Below, piece after piece: positions 9,382-17,176 of a stretch of 40,022 nt of DNA. Below the pieces are notes generated by a model that was not told the DNA's origin, ran no database searches, and saw only the letters and a program-made list of their open reading frames with translations. The translations under genes were made by a program, and so were the position numbers. Each line of letters opens with the position of its first letter. Positions within the stretch are counted from its first letter, which is position 1. Source of the DNA: Candidatus Geothermincola secundus (GTDB lineage Bacteria > Actinomycetota > Geothermincolia > Geothermincolales > Geothermincolaceae); contig JACVIY010000007.1 in assembly GCA_015711755.1 (NCBI GenBank), forward strand, positions 1 through 40,022. The letters run 5' to 3'.

Positions 9382-9816
9382 ATGGAGATCCTTATAAGAG
9401 ACGAAACGGGGTTTGGATACGCGCTGGAGGACTTGGAGCGTCTGGCCGCCTTCGTGTTGCGGGAGGAGGGGGCTCCCGACAACGTGGAATTGTCCATCTG
9501 TCTGGTGGACGTGGGGCGCATGAGCGATTTGAACTCGCATTACCTAAAAAGAGAGGGACCTACCGATGTCCTCTCCTTCCCCATGGAAGAAGAGTTGGGA
9601 GACGATTATCTGCTGGGAGACGTGGTGATATGTCCCGAAGAGGCGGAGCGGCGGCGGGATTCTTACGGCGTCGCTGAGGGGGACGAGGGAAGGCTGGTGC
9701 TCATACACGGGATCCTGCACCTGCTGGGATACGATGATGGGGATGAGCAAGGGAGCATCGACATGGACCGGAGGCAGAGGGAACTATTATGCAGATGGAA
9801 GGAGGGCGGGGATTGA
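9382..9816 (+). CDS. ybeY: YbeY, rRNA maturation / endoribonuclease-like metalloprotein
   Basis: The protein carries the YbeY signature HGILHLLGYDD near the C-terminus and RxxxPTDVLSFPM-like residues in the middle (REGPTDVLSFPMEEELGD). YbeY takes part in 16S rRNA 3'-end maturation and ribosome quality control. The zinc site is normally three histidines, H-x3-H-x5-H. Here the third ligand position is aspartate (GYDD instead of GYDH), which may still coordinate metal. The ATG at 9382 with GAGG at 9373-9376 gives 144 residues. A GTG at 9361, inside the preceding gene, is an alternative start. The 3' end overlaps the next gene by 28 bases. Confidence 0.93.
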   Translation: MEILIRDETGFGYALEDLERLAAFVLREEGAPDNVELSICLVDVGRMSDLNSHYLKREGPTDVLSFPMEEELGDDYLLGDVVICPEEAERRRDSYGVAEGDEGRLVLIHGILHLLGYDDGDEQGSIDMDRRQRELLCRWKEGGD

Positions 9817-11111
9817 GCGTGGCGGCCGCCGTGACCACGGCAGGGGTTCTCTGGAGATGCGCTCTTATATTGGGCTGCGTGCTCATCAGCGCCTTCATGT
9901 CTCTCTCGGAGATGGCCCTTTCTCGTGTCAGCAGGGTCAAGGCCCGTAGTTTATTCGAAGAGGGGCGCAAGGGCTCCCGGGACCTTCAGAAACTGGTGGA
10001 GAGGCCGGATAGATTCCTGCCGGCCGTCCTGCTGCTCAATCTCTTGGCCAATCTGGCCGGCTCGGCCGCCGCGACCAGTTTATCCCTCTACTTAGGCCTG
10101 CCGGGCGCTGCCGCCATAGCCACTGGGTGCATGACCTTCGTCTTCTTCACCTTCGGGGAGATGGTCCCCAAATCATATTCGGTTATCGATGCGGAGAAAG
10201 CCGCCCTTCGTGTGGCTCCTCTGGTGGATGCGATTACCGGCTTGCTTTATCCGTTGACCCGGGCGCTTGTCTTCTTGTCGAACGGGGTCATCCGCCTGAT
10301 GGGAGGCAGGGTGATGAGGGAGGGGCCCTTCGTGTCGGAAATGGACATCAAAGCCATGGTAACGGTGGCGGAGGAGCAGGACGTGATCGAAGAGGAGGAA
10401 AAAAAGCTGCTCCACTCCATCTTCGAGTTCGGGGACACGCTGGTGCGAGAGGTGATGGTCCCCCGCACCGACATGGTGGCGCTGCCGGAGATGGCAAATC
10501 TGGAGACGGCCCTGGAGACCGTGGTGGAGACCGGGTTCTCCCGCATACCCGTTTATCGCAAGAGCATAGACGATGTGGTGGGCATACTTTACGCCAAAGA
10601 CCTCTTGGCCTACCTCAAAAGGGGGGATTCCGATGTGGCCCCGCGGGATATAATGCGTGAACCGATGTTCGTGCCTGAATCGAGGAGAGTCATCGAGCTC
10701 TTGTCCGACCTGCGCAGCCGCAAGACCCATATCGCAATCGTCTTGGACGAATATGGAGGAACGGCTGGCCTGGTCACCATCGAGGACCTGCTGGAGGAGA
10801 TAGTGGGTGAGATATTCGACGAATATGATCGGGAGGAGGTCATGTGCGAGACCATCTCCGAGGGAAGATACCTCTTCGATTCCCGCGCTTCCATAGACGA
10901 TGTCAACGAGCTCTTGGGCACTGACCTTCCGGCCCACGAATGGGATACGCTTGGAGGGCTTATGTATAACCTTTTGGGCAGGGTGCCCAAGCAGGGAGAG
11001 AAGGTCGAGCACGCAGGGATAAGGATGACCGCCGATAAAGTCGTGGGACGTCGCATCGCCAAGGTCATGCTGGAATTGTCCGATTATAAAAGGGAAGAAG
11101 AGCGGGGATGA
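9789..11111 (+). CDS. CorC/HlyC-type CNNM-CBS membrane protein
   Basis: The 440-residue protein has an N-terminal CNNM (DUF21) membrane domain of about residues 15-190 with several hydrophobic helices (ALILGCVLISAFMSLSEMALS). A CBS-domain pair follows (VREVMVPRTDMVALP and SRIPVYRKSIDDVVGILYAKDL, then IAIVLDEYGGTAGLVTIEDLLEEIVGEI). The C-terminal CorC_HlyC domain includes LGTDLPAHEWDTLGGLMYNLLGRVP. Family members are linked to magnesium and cobalt efflux; the transported ion here is inferred. The ATG at 9789 lies inside ybeY and is preceded by GAGGG at a good distance. The stop overlaps the next start as ATGA. In many genomes era follows, but here the ylm block begins instead. Confidence 0.93.
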   Translation: MQMEGGRGLSVAAAVTTAGVLWRCALILGCVLISAFMSLSEMALSRVSRVKARSLFEEGRKGSRDLQKLVERPDRFLPAVLLLNLLANLAGSAAATSLSLYLGLPGAAAIATGCMTFVFFTFGEMVPKSYSVIDAEKAALRVAPLVDAITGLLYPLTRALVFLSNGVIRLMGGRVMREGPFVSEMDIKAMVTVAEEQDVIEEEEKKLLHSIFEFGDTLVREVMVPRTDMVALPEMANLETALETVVETGFSRIPVYRKSIDDVVGILYAKDLLAYLKRGDSDVAPRDIMREPMFVPESRRVIELLSDLRSRKTHIAIVLDEYGGTAGLVTIEDLLEEIVGEIFDEYDREEVMCETISEGRYLFDSRASIDDVNELLGTDLPAHEWDTLGGLMYNLLGRVPKQGEKVEHAGIRMTADKVVGRRIAKVMLELSDYKREEERG

Positions 11112-11929
11112 TAAACCCGTTGAGGAGCGGAGAGGGCGTCTCGGTCTGGTGGGTGAAGGAGGCGCCGGCCCCTTTCCGATTGGCTTATTCGGGACGCTGG
11201 GGCGGGGCGAGCGAACCTCCCTTCCACCAGCTCAATCTGGGGTTCAAAGGGGGGGATGAGCCGGCCCGTGTCCTCGAGAACCGCAAGCGGGTGGCGGAAG
11301 CCCTGAAGATGCCCCTGGAAAGATGGACGCTGCTACGCCAGGTGCACTCCGACGCCGTGGTGATGGTGGGGGAGGATGTAGTGGGGGCGGGATCCCGCGA
11401 CTATGCGTCCGGTGTCGATGATGCGGACGCCATGGTCACCGCGGTTCGCGGCGCGGCGCTATGCGTTCTTGCGGCCGACTGCCTCCCGCTGGCGGTTATG
11501 GGAGGCGACCCTCCGGTGGCCGCCTTGGCGCATGCGGGAAGAAGGGGATTGCTGGCGGGGCTGCCCGGAAAAGTCGTCCGTTTCCTGGCGGAGAATTTCC
11601 CCGTCGATCCCGCGGACCTGATCGCGTGGTTGGGGCCGTGCATAGGGCGATGTTGTTACGAGGTCTCCGAGGATATCGCGGAAGATTTTAAAAGAAGATT
11701 TGATCCAGAGGGAATCGAGGCCGGCGATCCCCATTCGGTGGTCAGCCTGAAGGGGGGAAGAGCGCGGCTGGACCTTCGGCTGGCGGCGCGCAGGGATCTT
11801 TCGTCCGCGGGAGTACCCCCCGAAAGGATCCTTGGTTCTTCGGAGTGCACTTGCTGCGAACCCCGGTTCTTCTCCCACCGCCGAGAGGGGATTACCGGTC
11901 GACAGGCGGCTTTTATCTGGATAGAGTGA
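11108..11929 (+). CDS. pgeF: PgeF/YlmD, multicopper-oxidase-fold (laccase-domain) protein
   Basis: The 273-residue product belongs to the YfiH/YlmD (Cu-oxidase_4) family. Conserved pieces are LRQVHSDAV, ADCLPLAV, AHAGRRGLL, GPCIGRCCYEV and the C-terminal CTCCEPRFFSHRRE. The histidine-cysteine-histidine set forms the metal site. Members are described as peptidoglycan-editing factors and as purine nucleoside phosphorylase/adenosine deaminase-like enzymes. Where most relatives have AHAGWRG, this one has AHAGRRG. It is the first gene of a ylmD-ylmE-sepF-ylmG-divIVA-like block, although acyP and mgtC intervene before the ylmE gene. The start overlaps the corC stop as ATGA. Confidence 0.92.
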   Translation: MINPLRSGEGVSVWWVKEAPAPFRLAYSGRWGGASEPPFHQLNLGFKGGDEPARVLENRKRVAEALKMPLERWTLLRQVHSDAVVMVGEDVVGAGSRDYASGVDDADAMVTAVRGAALCVLAADCLPLAVMGGDPPVAALAHAGRRGLLAGLPGKVVRFLAENFPVDPADLIAWLGPCIGRCCYEVSEDIAEDFKRRFDPEGIEAGDPHSVVSLKGGRARLDLRLAARRDLSSAGVPPERILGSSECTCCEPRFFSHRREGITGRQAAFIWIE

Positions 11930-12024
11930 TGAGGGGAGTGGGGCAGCGCTGCCTTGGGTCCTATGACGCGACTTTGCGAAAAAAGAAGGGGGCGCCGCTG
12001 AATATCGTCAGGAGGTAGAGGCCC

Positions 12025-12306
12025 ATGGTCAAAGCCGTTCGGCTTCGCGTCTTCGGTAGGGTGCAAGGCGTGTATTTTCGTCAAGGCACTCGTGAGCAGG
12101 CCGAGCGCCGCGGGGTCACCGGCTGGGTGCGCAACCTTCCCGACGGGAGCGTCGAGGCTTTGCTCGAGGGGGAGGAAGAGGGCTTGCGAGAGATCGTCGA
12201 ATGGTGCTCGCACGGACCGCCCGGAGCTCGCGTGGAGGATATAAGGGTGGAATGGCTGGAGCCCACGGGAAGGTATGAAGATTTCTCGATCCGCTACGAT
12301 TTGTGA
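12025..12306 (+). CDS. acyP: Acylphosphatase
   Basis: The 93-residue product covers the whole acylphosphatase family. The catalytic arginine lies in [12 protein letters not shown] and the catalytic asparagine in [13 protein letters not shown]. The enzyme hydrolyses the carboxyl-phosphate bond of acyl phosphates in the cytosol. The ATG has AGGAGG about ten bases upstream. A perfect 12-base palindrome (GGCAGCGCTGCC, 11942-11953) lies in the gap after pgeF. The gene sits alone between pgeF and mgtC, with 95 and 219 bases on either side, so it may not be strictly coupled to its neighbours. No gene is visible in the 219 bases that follow. Confidence 0.95.
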   Translation: MVKAVRLRVFGRVQGVYFRQGTREQAERRGVTGWVRNLPDGSVEALLEGEEEGLREIVEWCSHGPPGARVEDIRVEWLEPTGRYEDFSIRYDL

Positions 12307-12525
12307 AAGCGTCATAGGAAGGGCTTGTCCGGCAAGAGGCACGGCCTGGCATTGAACTGAGGACAAGGCGGAGATGAGATTGATGGGGGCGGAAGTGATG
12401 AGTAAGTACAGTCATAGGAAAGCGATCAAGTGGATATGCGCGGGTTGCGCTGCATGCCGACCGGAGGAAGGCGGATGGGCCGTTCGGGGGAGAGGATCGC
12501 TTAGCTGGGGAAGAAGGGCGGCTTT

Positions 12526-13185
12526 ATGAGTAGCTGGCAGGCCCTGCTGCGTCTGTTGGTGGCTTTGGGCTGCGGGTCGGCCATCGGCTTAGAGAGGGAA
12601 AGGGGAGACCGGCCAGCCGGCTTTCGCACCACCATACTGGTATCCGTGGGGTCTGCCCTGTTCACCGTGCTGTCGTTATCTGCTTTCGAGGGAAGCGACC
12701 CGGCCAGGGTTGCGGCGCAGGTGGTTGTGGGCATAGGCTTTCTTGGTGCCGGGGTCATCATCCTCTACGGGGGTACGGTCATAAGGGGGATAACCACTGC
12801 CGCTGCCTTGTGGGCATCGGCCGCCGTGGGCATGGCGTCGGGAGCCGGGCGCTTCGCTTTGGCCGGTCTTTCTACTGCGTTGGTGGTGGTGATACTGTCC
12901 CTCTTCAACCTGGCCGAGGACCTGCTCATATCGCGGATCACCACCAGACAGTTCTATCTGAAGGTGGAGGCCGAAGGCGGCACTGATACCGTAACCGGGC
13001 TGAGGGCATTGCTCTCCGACATGAAGGTGAGATCGGAGGTCATCCGCATGGAGGAATGTCGGGGCGAGCGCTGCCGCTATTCTCTGGTCTTCCGCATACG
13101 GGTTCCCCAGAGATTACCGGCGCAGGAGATCATGGCCGAGCTGATGGGCAGAGAGGAAGTGCTCTCCGCTCTGTTGGAAGAATGA
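12526..13185 (+). CDS. MgtC/SapB family membrane protein
   Basis: The 219-residue protein starts with the MgtC family hallmark GSAIGLERERGDRPAGFRTT, followed by several transmembrane helices up to about residue 135 (VVVGIGFLGAGVIILY, GITTAAALWASAAVGMASG). A soluble C-terminal domain of about 80 residues with an ACT-like appearance completes it. MgtC proteins affect magnesium homeostasis and can inhibit the F1Fo ATP synthase in pathogens. Most environmental homologues, as here, have no assigned role. It is separated by 21 bases from the next gene. Confidence 0.9.
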   Translation: MSSWQALLRLLVALGCGSAIGLERERGDRPAGFRTTILVSVGSALFTVLSLSAFEGSDPARVAAQVVVGIGFLGAGVIILYGGTVIRGITTAAALWASAAVGMASGAGRFALAGLSTALVVVILSLFNLAEDLLISRITTRQFYLKVEAEGGTDTVTGLRALLSDMKVRSEVIRMEECRGERCRYSLVFRIRVPQRLPAQEIMAELMGREEVLSALLEE

Positions 13186-13206
13186 GCGAGCTGAGGTGAT
13201 CCGGCT

Positions 13207-13911
13207 ATGGACCCAAGGGGGCTTGAATCGGGGATCAGGCGACGATACGAACACGTGCTCAGGCGGGTGGGGGATGCCTGCAAGCGTTCGGGGCGAGATC
13301 CCCGGGAAGTGCGGGTGGTCGCCGTGAGCAAAAACCGCAGCCTTAGAGAGATCGAGGCGGCTTGGAGGGCCGGCCTGCGTGACTTTGGAGAGAACCGGGC
13401 CCAGGAGCTTGCGGAGAAGTTGCCGATCGCGCCGCCCGGCATTTCCTGGCATTTCATCGGACATCTCCAGACCAACAAGGTTAAGCTGGTGACCGGAAAG
13501 GTGGCTTTGATCCACTCGGTGGACTCGCTGCGCCTGGCCGAGGCCATCGGGAGAGAGGCGGGCCGCCGGGGGATCGTCCAAGATGTCCTTCTTCAACTGA
13601 ACACCTCAGGAGAGCAGACCAAGCACGGAATAGCCCCGGAGGAATTGGAGGAAACGCTGTTGAATATGAGAAGGATAGAGGGGATAAAAGTGAGGGGCTT
13701 GATGACCATGGCGGCGTTTACCGCGGACGAGGAAGAGATACGCAGGTCCTTCAGGACGCTGCGGCGGTGTAGGGAAGAGTACGGAGGCAGGATGCAGGGA
13801 ATATCCCTGGACCTGCTGAGCATGGGCATGACCAATGACTTCGAGATAGCTGTTGAGGAGGGAGCGGACCTGCTGCGGATCGGAACGGCCATATTCCTGG
13901 GAGAGCCGTGA
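13207..13911 (+). CDS. YggS/YlmE family pyridoxal-phosphate homeostasis protein (PLPBP)
   Basis: The 234-residue protein has the PLP lysine in VAVSKNRSL, followed by FGENRAQELAEK, WHFIGHLQTNKVK and the phosphate-binding end LSMGMTNDFEIAVEEGADLLRIGTAIFL. These are all diagnostic of the fold-type III PLPBP family. These proteins carry PLP and influence B6 and amino-acid balance without a known catalytic reaction. It is the ylmE position of the ylm block and precedes sepF and proC, as in many actinobacteria and firmicutes. Confidence 0.95.
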   Translation: MDPRGLESGIRRRYEHVLRRVGDACKRSGRDPREVRVVAVSKNRSLREIEAAWRAGLRDFGENRAQELAEKLPIAPPGISWHFIGHLQTNKVKLVTGKVALIHSVDSLRLAEAIGREAGRRGIVQDVLLQLNTSGEQTKHGIAPEELEETLLNMRRIEGIKVRGLMTMAAFTADEEEIRRSFRTLRRCREEYGGRMQGISLDLLSMGMTNDFEIAVEEGADLLRIGTAIFLGEP

Positions 13912-13947
13912 GGGATCGGATCGCGGCGGGGAAGATGCCCTTTGATA

Positions 13948-13953
13948 TATAAT
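13948..13953 (+). promoter_or_regulatory. Possible -10 element upstream of sepF
   Basis: A perfect TATAAT lies in the short AT-rich gap before sepF. No convincing -35 box is seen 16-18 bases upstream, so this is a weak promoter call. Confidence 0.3.
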
Positions 13954-13978
13954 TATCGGCGGACGAGGAGGTAGTGAT

Positions 13979-14443
13979 ATGGCCGGCATCTTCAGGAAGG
14001 CCCTGATCACCCTGGGGCTGGTGGAAGATGATGAGTTTGAGGAGGTCAGGGAGTACGAGGAACAGATCCCGCCTCCCTACCAGGAAAGGCCGGCCCGTCA
14101 GGTAAGGCGCCAGCGCGAAATGGTCGATGTCGCCCCGGTCCTGCAGCCTGTCGTGAGCACCTCTCAGGTAAAGGTGCACATGGTCGAACCCAAGAGCTTT
14201 AACGATGCGGAACAGATCGGTCAGAAATTCAAGGCGGACATCCCCGTCATCATAAATCTGCAGCAGGCCGACGCGGAGCTCTCCAAGAGGCTCATCGATT
14301 TCGCCTCGGGGCTCACCTATGCTCTTGACGGAGGTATTCAGAGAGTGGCGGACAAGGTGTTCCTTTTGACCCCTCACAACGTGGAAGTGTCCGCCGAAGA
14401 CAAGCGCTGGCTCAGGGAAAAGGGCTTCTTCAACCAGTTCTGA
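13979..14443 (+). CDS. sepF: SepF, cell division protein (FtsZ membrane anchor)
   Basis: The 154-residue protein has the SepF domain from about residue 60 to the end (VHMVEPKSFNDAEQIGQKF, PVIINLQQADAELSKRLIDF, GLTYALDGGIQRVADKVFLL). An N-terminal amphipathic segment (MAGIFRKALITLGLVEDD) is expected to bind the membrane, with a charged linker between. SepF bundles and anchors FtsZ at the septum in monoderm bacteria. GAGGAGG in the 12 bases before the ATG gives a strong ribosome-binding site. It lies in the ylmF position, between the YlmE homologue and proC/ylmG. Confidence 0.96.
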   Translation: MAGIFRKALITLGLVEDDEFEEVREYEEQIPPPYQERPARQVRRQREMVDVAPVLQPVVSTSQVKVHMVEPKSFNDAEQIGQKFKADIPVIINLQQADAELSKRLIDFASGLTYALDGGIQRVADKVFLLTPHNVEVSAEDKRWLREKGFFNQF

Positions 14444-14486
14444 AAACGATCGCAAGGGCCGGCGGAGATATGCGGAAAGGAGTCAC

Positions 14487-15284
14487 ATGACCACTTTTGC
14501 CTTTATCGGCGCCGGAAAGATGGGGGAAGCCATCCTGAGGTCGCTGCTGGAGAAGGGGTTCATGCAGCCGTCCCAGGCCATACTCAGCGATGTCGATCTG
14601 GAACGCCTGCATGAGCTCAGCGACAGATATAAAGTCAGGGTGACCTCCGATAATCTTGCCGCGACGCGAGAGGCCGATGTTATCGTGCTGGCAGTAAAGC
14701 CCCAGAATCATGCCACGGTTCTACCGGAGATAGCCGACGCCATCGATGATGGAAAGACGCTCATCTCCATAGCCATGGGCAAGAGCACCGAAAGCATAGA
14801 AGCCCACCTCAAGAAGCCCGCTCAGGTTATCAGGGTCATGCCCAACACCCCAGCCATGGTCTCGGCCAGCATCTCCGCCATCAGCTACAACGAAAGGGTC
14901 CGCCCGGAGTCCCGCGAGCTGGCGAGGGAGATGTTCTCCACCCTGGGAGAGGTGGTCGAAGTCGATGAGAAGATGCAGGACGAGGTGGGAGCGATCTCCG
15001 GATGCGGCCCCGCCTATTTTTACCTCATGGTCGAGGCGCTCTCCGATGCGGGAGTGCGCATAGGACTGGATCGCGCTCTGGCCACGCGCATAGCCACCGA
15101 GACCATGATCGGATCGGGGATGATGCTCAGGCAGACCGGCCTGCACCCTGCCCAATTGAGGGATATGGTAACCAGTCCCGGGGGAACTACCATAGCGGCG
15201 TTGGAAGTCCTGGAGGAGTATTCCTTTCGAGCCGCGGTCATGAAGGCCGTTCAAGCAGCGCTGAAAAGGTCCAGGGAGGTCTGA
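14487..15284 (+). CDS. proC: Pyrroline-5-carboxylate reductase
   Basis: The 265-residue protein has the NAD(P) Rossmann start FAFIGAGKMGEAILRSLL. The middle motif VIRVMPNTPAMVSASISAIS follows, and the family signature lies near the C-terminus (VTSPGGTTIAALEVLEE). It makes the last step of proline synthesis, reducing pyrroline-5-carboxylate with NAD(P)H. proC is often found between sepF and yggT, as here. The AAAGGAG at about 14476 is well placed for the ATG. Confidence 0.97.
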   Translation: MTTFAFIGAGKMGEAILRSLLEKGFMQPSQAILSDVDLERLHELSDRYKVRVTSDNLAATREADVIVLAVKPQNHATVLPEIADAIDDGKTLISIAMGKSTESIEAHLKKPAQVIRVMPNTPAMVSASISAISYNERVRPESRELAREMFSTLGEVVEVDEKMQDEVGAISGCGPAYFYLMVEALSDAGVRIGLDRALATRIATETMIGSGMMLRQTGLHPAQLRDMVTSPGGTTIAALEVLEEYSFRAAVMKAVQAALKRSREV

Positions 15285-15294
15285 GCGGCTGGGG

Positions 15295-15573
15295 ATGTCC
15301 TCTATCGGGACCTTGCTGAGTTATCTTATCGGGGCTTATATGCTGCTGGTCATGGCCCGGGTCTTCCTGGACTGGATCCCTCCCTTTGACTCCGCGGCGT
15401 TGCGTTTCCTTACCTTATGGGCGCATCGCTTAACCGAACCGCTGCTGAGCCCCCTGCGCCGTATGGTCCCCATGATCCCCTTGGGCGAGGGATCGACCCT
15501 GGACCTCACCCCGGCAGTCCTGATGCTCTGCCTTTTGGTGCTGCGCTTGATGATTGGGAGGCTGATCGGTTGA
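15295..15573 (+). CDS. YggT/YlmG family membrane protein
   Basis: The 92-residue protein has two hydrophobic helices (about residues 5-25 and 70-90) and the family motif VFLDWIPPFD followed by LTEPLLSPLRRMVP. YggT/YlmG proteins occur next to sepF and divIVA. They are linked to membrane or nucleoid organisation and to osmotic tolerance, but the mechanism is not settled. It starts ten bases after proC. Confidence 0.93.
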   Translation: MSSIGTLLSYLIGAYMLLVMARVFLDWIPPFDSAALRFLTLWAHRLTEPLLSPLRRMVPMIPLGEGSTLDLTPAVLMLCLLVLRLMIGRLIG

Positions 15574-15626
15574 TTCAGGGCAAAAGGCAGGCAATCCGCC
15601 CGCTAGGGAGAGCGGATCGGTCCGTA

Positions 15627-15655
15627 TGGATAGCCTGATGATTATGATATATACT
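15627..15655 (+). promoter_or_regulatory. Predicted promoter of divIVA
   Basis: TGGATA (15627-15632) and TATACT (15650-15655), 17 bases apart, each match four or five of six sigma-70 consensus bases. They sit in the AT-rich gap before divIVA. Confidence 0.45.
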
Positions 15656-15698
15656 TTAAAGATGAGCCGAAGCGATGGCGGGAAGGGAGGCGAAGCGC

Positions 15699-16997
15699 AT
15701 GGCATTGAGCCCCATGGACATCCATCATAAAGAGTTCAACACGGTCCGAATGGGAGGCTATAACAAGGAGGAGGTAGACGCTTTTCTCGACCAGGTGGCC
15801 GATGAACTGGACAGGCAGCTGCACCGCAACCAGGAGTTGATGAACCTGGTTGAGAGCATGAGAGCCAGGGTCGCGGAGTACGACAGTATGCAGCAGACCC
15901 TACAGAATGCCCTGATCAACGCGCAGAAGAGCGCCGATGCCATAGTACAGGAGGCAAGGGCTCAAGCCGAACAGTCGTTGCAGCAGGCTCAGGCGCAAGC
16001 GACCCAATTACTCGAAAACGCAAGGTCGGAGGCTGATGCGCTCGAGCGGCAGGCCAGGCAGGCCAGGGACGATGCGGTCAGGGAAGCGGCTGCGGAGAAG
16101 CAGCGCCTGATGTCCGAGTTCTCCGACCTGGAGGGCAGGTTCAAATCGTTCTTGGACGGCGTGAGGGGTTTGATACGCGAGATAGAGTCCAGCCTGAAGG
16201 ATTGCGAATCCAGGGTCGAGGCGACCGCAGGAGCGACGATACGGGAAGAAGAACGAGCACCGGTTTCAATCACCGAGGCGATGATGGGCGCCGAGCCGAT
16301 GGAGGCGGCGGAGCCGCGGGAGTTCGCGCTCGATCAAAAGGCGACTTCGGCGCCCGCGGAGATGTACGCGGTGCCCGAAGCTCCTCCGATCGAGACCCAG
16401 GAACAGCCGTTATTCGAGCCGGCCGCTTATGTGACTCCGGAAGCCCGGGAAGAGGTGCCGCAGGATGTCAAGGGTCTGGGGAAGGCGGAACCCTTCCCAG
16501 CTGCGGAGGCGGCGCAGGCTCCCTTTGCGGAAGCGATGACGTCCGAGCAGGGCGCTACCGCGGCTCCCGCGGAGCCCCAGGCATACGTGCCGCCCATCGC
16601 CCCGCTGCAGGAGGTGAGGGAAGAGGAATCGCCCATACCGCCCATCCACCCGGAGGCGGCTACCGCGGAGCCCCAGGCATACGTGCCGCCCATCGCCCCG
16701 CTGCAGGAGGTGAGGGAAGAGGAATCGCCCATACCGCCCATCCACCCGGAGGCGGCTACCGCGGAGCCCCAGGCATACGTGCCGCCCATACGCTTTGCGG
16801 AAGGAGAGGCCGCATCGGGAACGCGGCCCGGTATGAGCGAGGAGGTGACGGCCGCGGAGATGCCGGGGCCGGTTACGCCGCCCCCCTGGGAGGCGGCGCC
16901 TTCTCAGGAGGAACAACCCGTCACCCTTGAGGCGGCACCCGAGGTCCCCGAAACGCCCGAGGAGCCAAAAGAGGAGAAGCACTTCTTCTGGGAATGA
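15699..16997 (+). CDS. DivIVA-domain cell-pole/division protein with a repeated acidic proline-rich tail
   Basis: The ATG at 15699 is preferred over 15675 because GGGAGG at 15685-15690 is well spaced; this gives 432 residues. The N-terminus (MALSPMDIHHKEFNTVRMGGYNKEEVDAFLDQV, shown here only to identify the lipid-binding DivIVA segment) is followed by a long Ala/Gln/Glu-rich coiled coil to about residue 165. The remainder, about 260 residues, is disordered-looking, rich in Pro, Glu and Ala, and ends EEKHFFWE. A 32-residue unit beginning EPQAYVPPIAPLQEV is repeated 2.3 times with identical DNA. DivIVA/Wag31 proteins mark negatively curved membrane and organise polar growth or septation. It follows sepF and yggT, as in the ylm locus. 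Confidence 0.93.
   Translation: MALSPMDIHHKEFNTVRMGGYNKEEVDAFLDQVADELDRQLHRNQELMNLVESMRARVAEYDSMQQTLQNALINAQKSADAIVQEARAQAEQSLQQAQAQATQLLENARSEADALERQARQARDDAVREAAAEKQRLMSEFSDLEGRFKSFLDGVRGLIREIESSLKDCESRVEATAGATIREEERAPVSITEAMMGAEPMEAAEPREFALDQKATSAPAEMYAVPEAPPIETQEQPLFEPAAYVTPEAREEVPQDVKGLGKAEPFPAAEAAQAPFAEAMTSEQGATAAPAEPQAYVPPIAPLQEVREEESPIPPIHPEAATAEPQAYVPPIAPLQEVREEESPIPPIHPEAATAEPQAYVPPIRFAEGEAASGTRPGMSEEVTAAEMPGPVTPPPWEAAPSQEEQPVTLEAAPEVPETPEEPKEEKHFFWE
16567..16789 (+). repeat. Perfect 96-bp tandem repeat inside divIVA (2.3 copies)
   Basis: Copies begin at 16567, 16663 and 16759 with an exact 96-base period. The third copy is partial and ends at 16789. The period is a multiple of three, so the reading frame is kept and 32 residues are added per unit. 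Full identity at silent positions implies recent duplication or ongoing homogenisation. Confidence 0.97.
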
Positions 16998-17087
16998 GCC
17001 GACTGAGCCCCTCTTACCTATGGTGCTCAGCACTTACCTTTTCCGCGGGGACCTTCTTATGGGAATGAGCCGACTGAGCCCCTCTTA
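16989..17087 (+). repeat. 28-bp direct repeat duplicating the divIVA 3' end
   Basis: The 28 bases at 16989-17016, which include the divIVA stop codon, recur exactly at 17060-17087. The repeat continues leftwards as CTTCTT with one mismatch between. The copies are 71 bases apart, and the second lies in non-coding sequence. Confidence 0.9.
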
Positions 17088-17105
17088 AGCCGCATAAAAG
17101 CCCTG

Positions 17106-17148
17106 AAAGGGTCGCGCCCTCGATTGAACCGGAGGGAAGCGACCCTTT
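17106..17148 (+). terminator. Long hairpin between divIVA and the DUF167 gene, possible terminator
   Basis: AAAGGGTCGC (17106-17115) pairs with GCGACCCTTT (17139-17148). Inside, CCCTC (17118-17122) pairs with GAGGG (17132-17136). The structure is long and GC-rich but is followed by ATACTTG rather than a T-run. It could be a weak or Rho-assisted terminator, or an mRNA-end stabiliser. Confidence 0.45.
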
Positions 17149-17176
17149 ATACTTGCAGGATATGGAAGAAAGACAT

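Noticed and set aside
12307-12525. Small gene between acyP and mgtC
   Set aside because: No reading frame with a ribosome-binding site and protein-like composition was found; the ten-base GTCATAGGAA occurs twice but nothing else supports a function.
16410-17033. Long minus-strand and alternate-frame open frames over divIVA
   Set aside because: They are by-products of the GC-rich repeat region; the DivIVA domain and ribosome-binding site support only the plus-strand frame from 15699.
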